Position numbers and translations under genes: made by a program
Shown: positions 38,257 to 38,293 of the stretch, one piece after another
Layout of the letters: each line of letters opens with the position of its first letter
Position numbering within the stretch: position 1 is the stretch's first letter
Notes under the pieces: model-generated
What the model was told of the DNA's origin: nothing
Databases searched by the model: none
Seen by the model: only the letters and a program-made list of their open reading frames with translations
From: Halorubrum aquaticum
GTDB taxonomy: Archaea > Halobacteriota > Halobacteria > Halobacteriales > Haloferacaceae
Assembly: GCF_900113615.1 (NCBI RefSeq)
Contig: NZ_FOPZ01000023.1
Span: 1 to 38,293, forward strand
Reading direction: 5' to 3'
DNA length: 38,293 nucleotides

Positions 38257-38293
38257 GCCGACGCTGCGCGTCTGCTCGTCACGTCGTTCCTCG

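Overview
The window is a chromosomal segment of a halophilic archaeon. Codon use is very GC-rich, the proteins are strongly acidic (Asp/Glu-rich), promoters look like archaeal TATA boxes about 25-30 bases upstream of (often leaderless) start codons, and there are archaeal markers: ribosomal protein L15e, ABCE1/RLI, GTP cyclohydrolase III and a PitA-type haem protein. The gene set is most like Halorubrum or a close relative in the Haloferacales; that placement is inference from protein resemblance, not from a search.

Layout. 1-3.7 kb: tail of a probable type IV pilin, a VTE3-like methyltransferase whose 3' end has been tandemly copied, an acidic conserved protein, a CtBP-like D-2-hydroxyacid dehydrogenase, a small membrane protein and a winged-helix regulator. 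4.0-6.8 kb: an EMC6-like membrane protein immediately followed by ABCE1, then a convergent universal stress protein. 7.1-13.3 kb: HAH_0734-type protein, Sua5/TsaC, a glutaredoxin plus cysteine-less peroxiredoxin-like pair, a CorC/CNNM-type membrane protein, a putative metallopeptidase, a BNR propeller, and an RHH regulator overlapping a queuosine-precursor-type transporter. 13.6-26 kb: L15e, a secreted HExxH protein with a PGF-CTERM-like tail, a Vms1-like peptidyl-tRNA hydrolase, 6-phosphogluconate dehydrogenase, threonine synthase, a CaiB/BaiF CoA-transferase divergent from an atypical SDR, an AEC transporter, small conserved proteins, and hisI overlapping a coiled-coil protein.

26.0-27.7 kb is a distinctly AT-richer island of very small membrane proteins, preceded by palindromes and a tandem repeat. 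Two of its genes (58 and 40 codons) are short enough to be missed by ordinary calling. From 27.8 kb housekeeping-type genes resume: GNAT, DUF92 membrane protein, a 36-residue acidic micro-protein with a good promoter, HAD phosphatase, GTP cyclohydrolase III coupled to a glycosyltransferase, two small Cys-containing proteins, PitA (coproheme-decarboxylase-like domain + His-rich linker + ABM domain), a second universal stress protein, a canonical D-2-hydroxyacid dehydrogenase and a trans-sulfuration PLP enzyme. The right edge carries a tRNA 3'-end-like sequence that may be an integration scar.

Functional themes: translation and its quality control (L15e, ABCE1, Vms1-like hydrolase, TsaC, possible modified-base precursor transport), amino-acid synthesis (ThrC, HisI, trans-sulfuration), and redox/stress proteins. 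No CRISPR array, rRNA, complete tRNA or intact insertion sequence was seen. The most interesting candidates for something undescribed are the small-membrane-protein island, the glutaredoxin/Cys-less peroxiredoxin pair, the EMC6-like/ABCE1 operon and the micro-protein at 29.8 kb.
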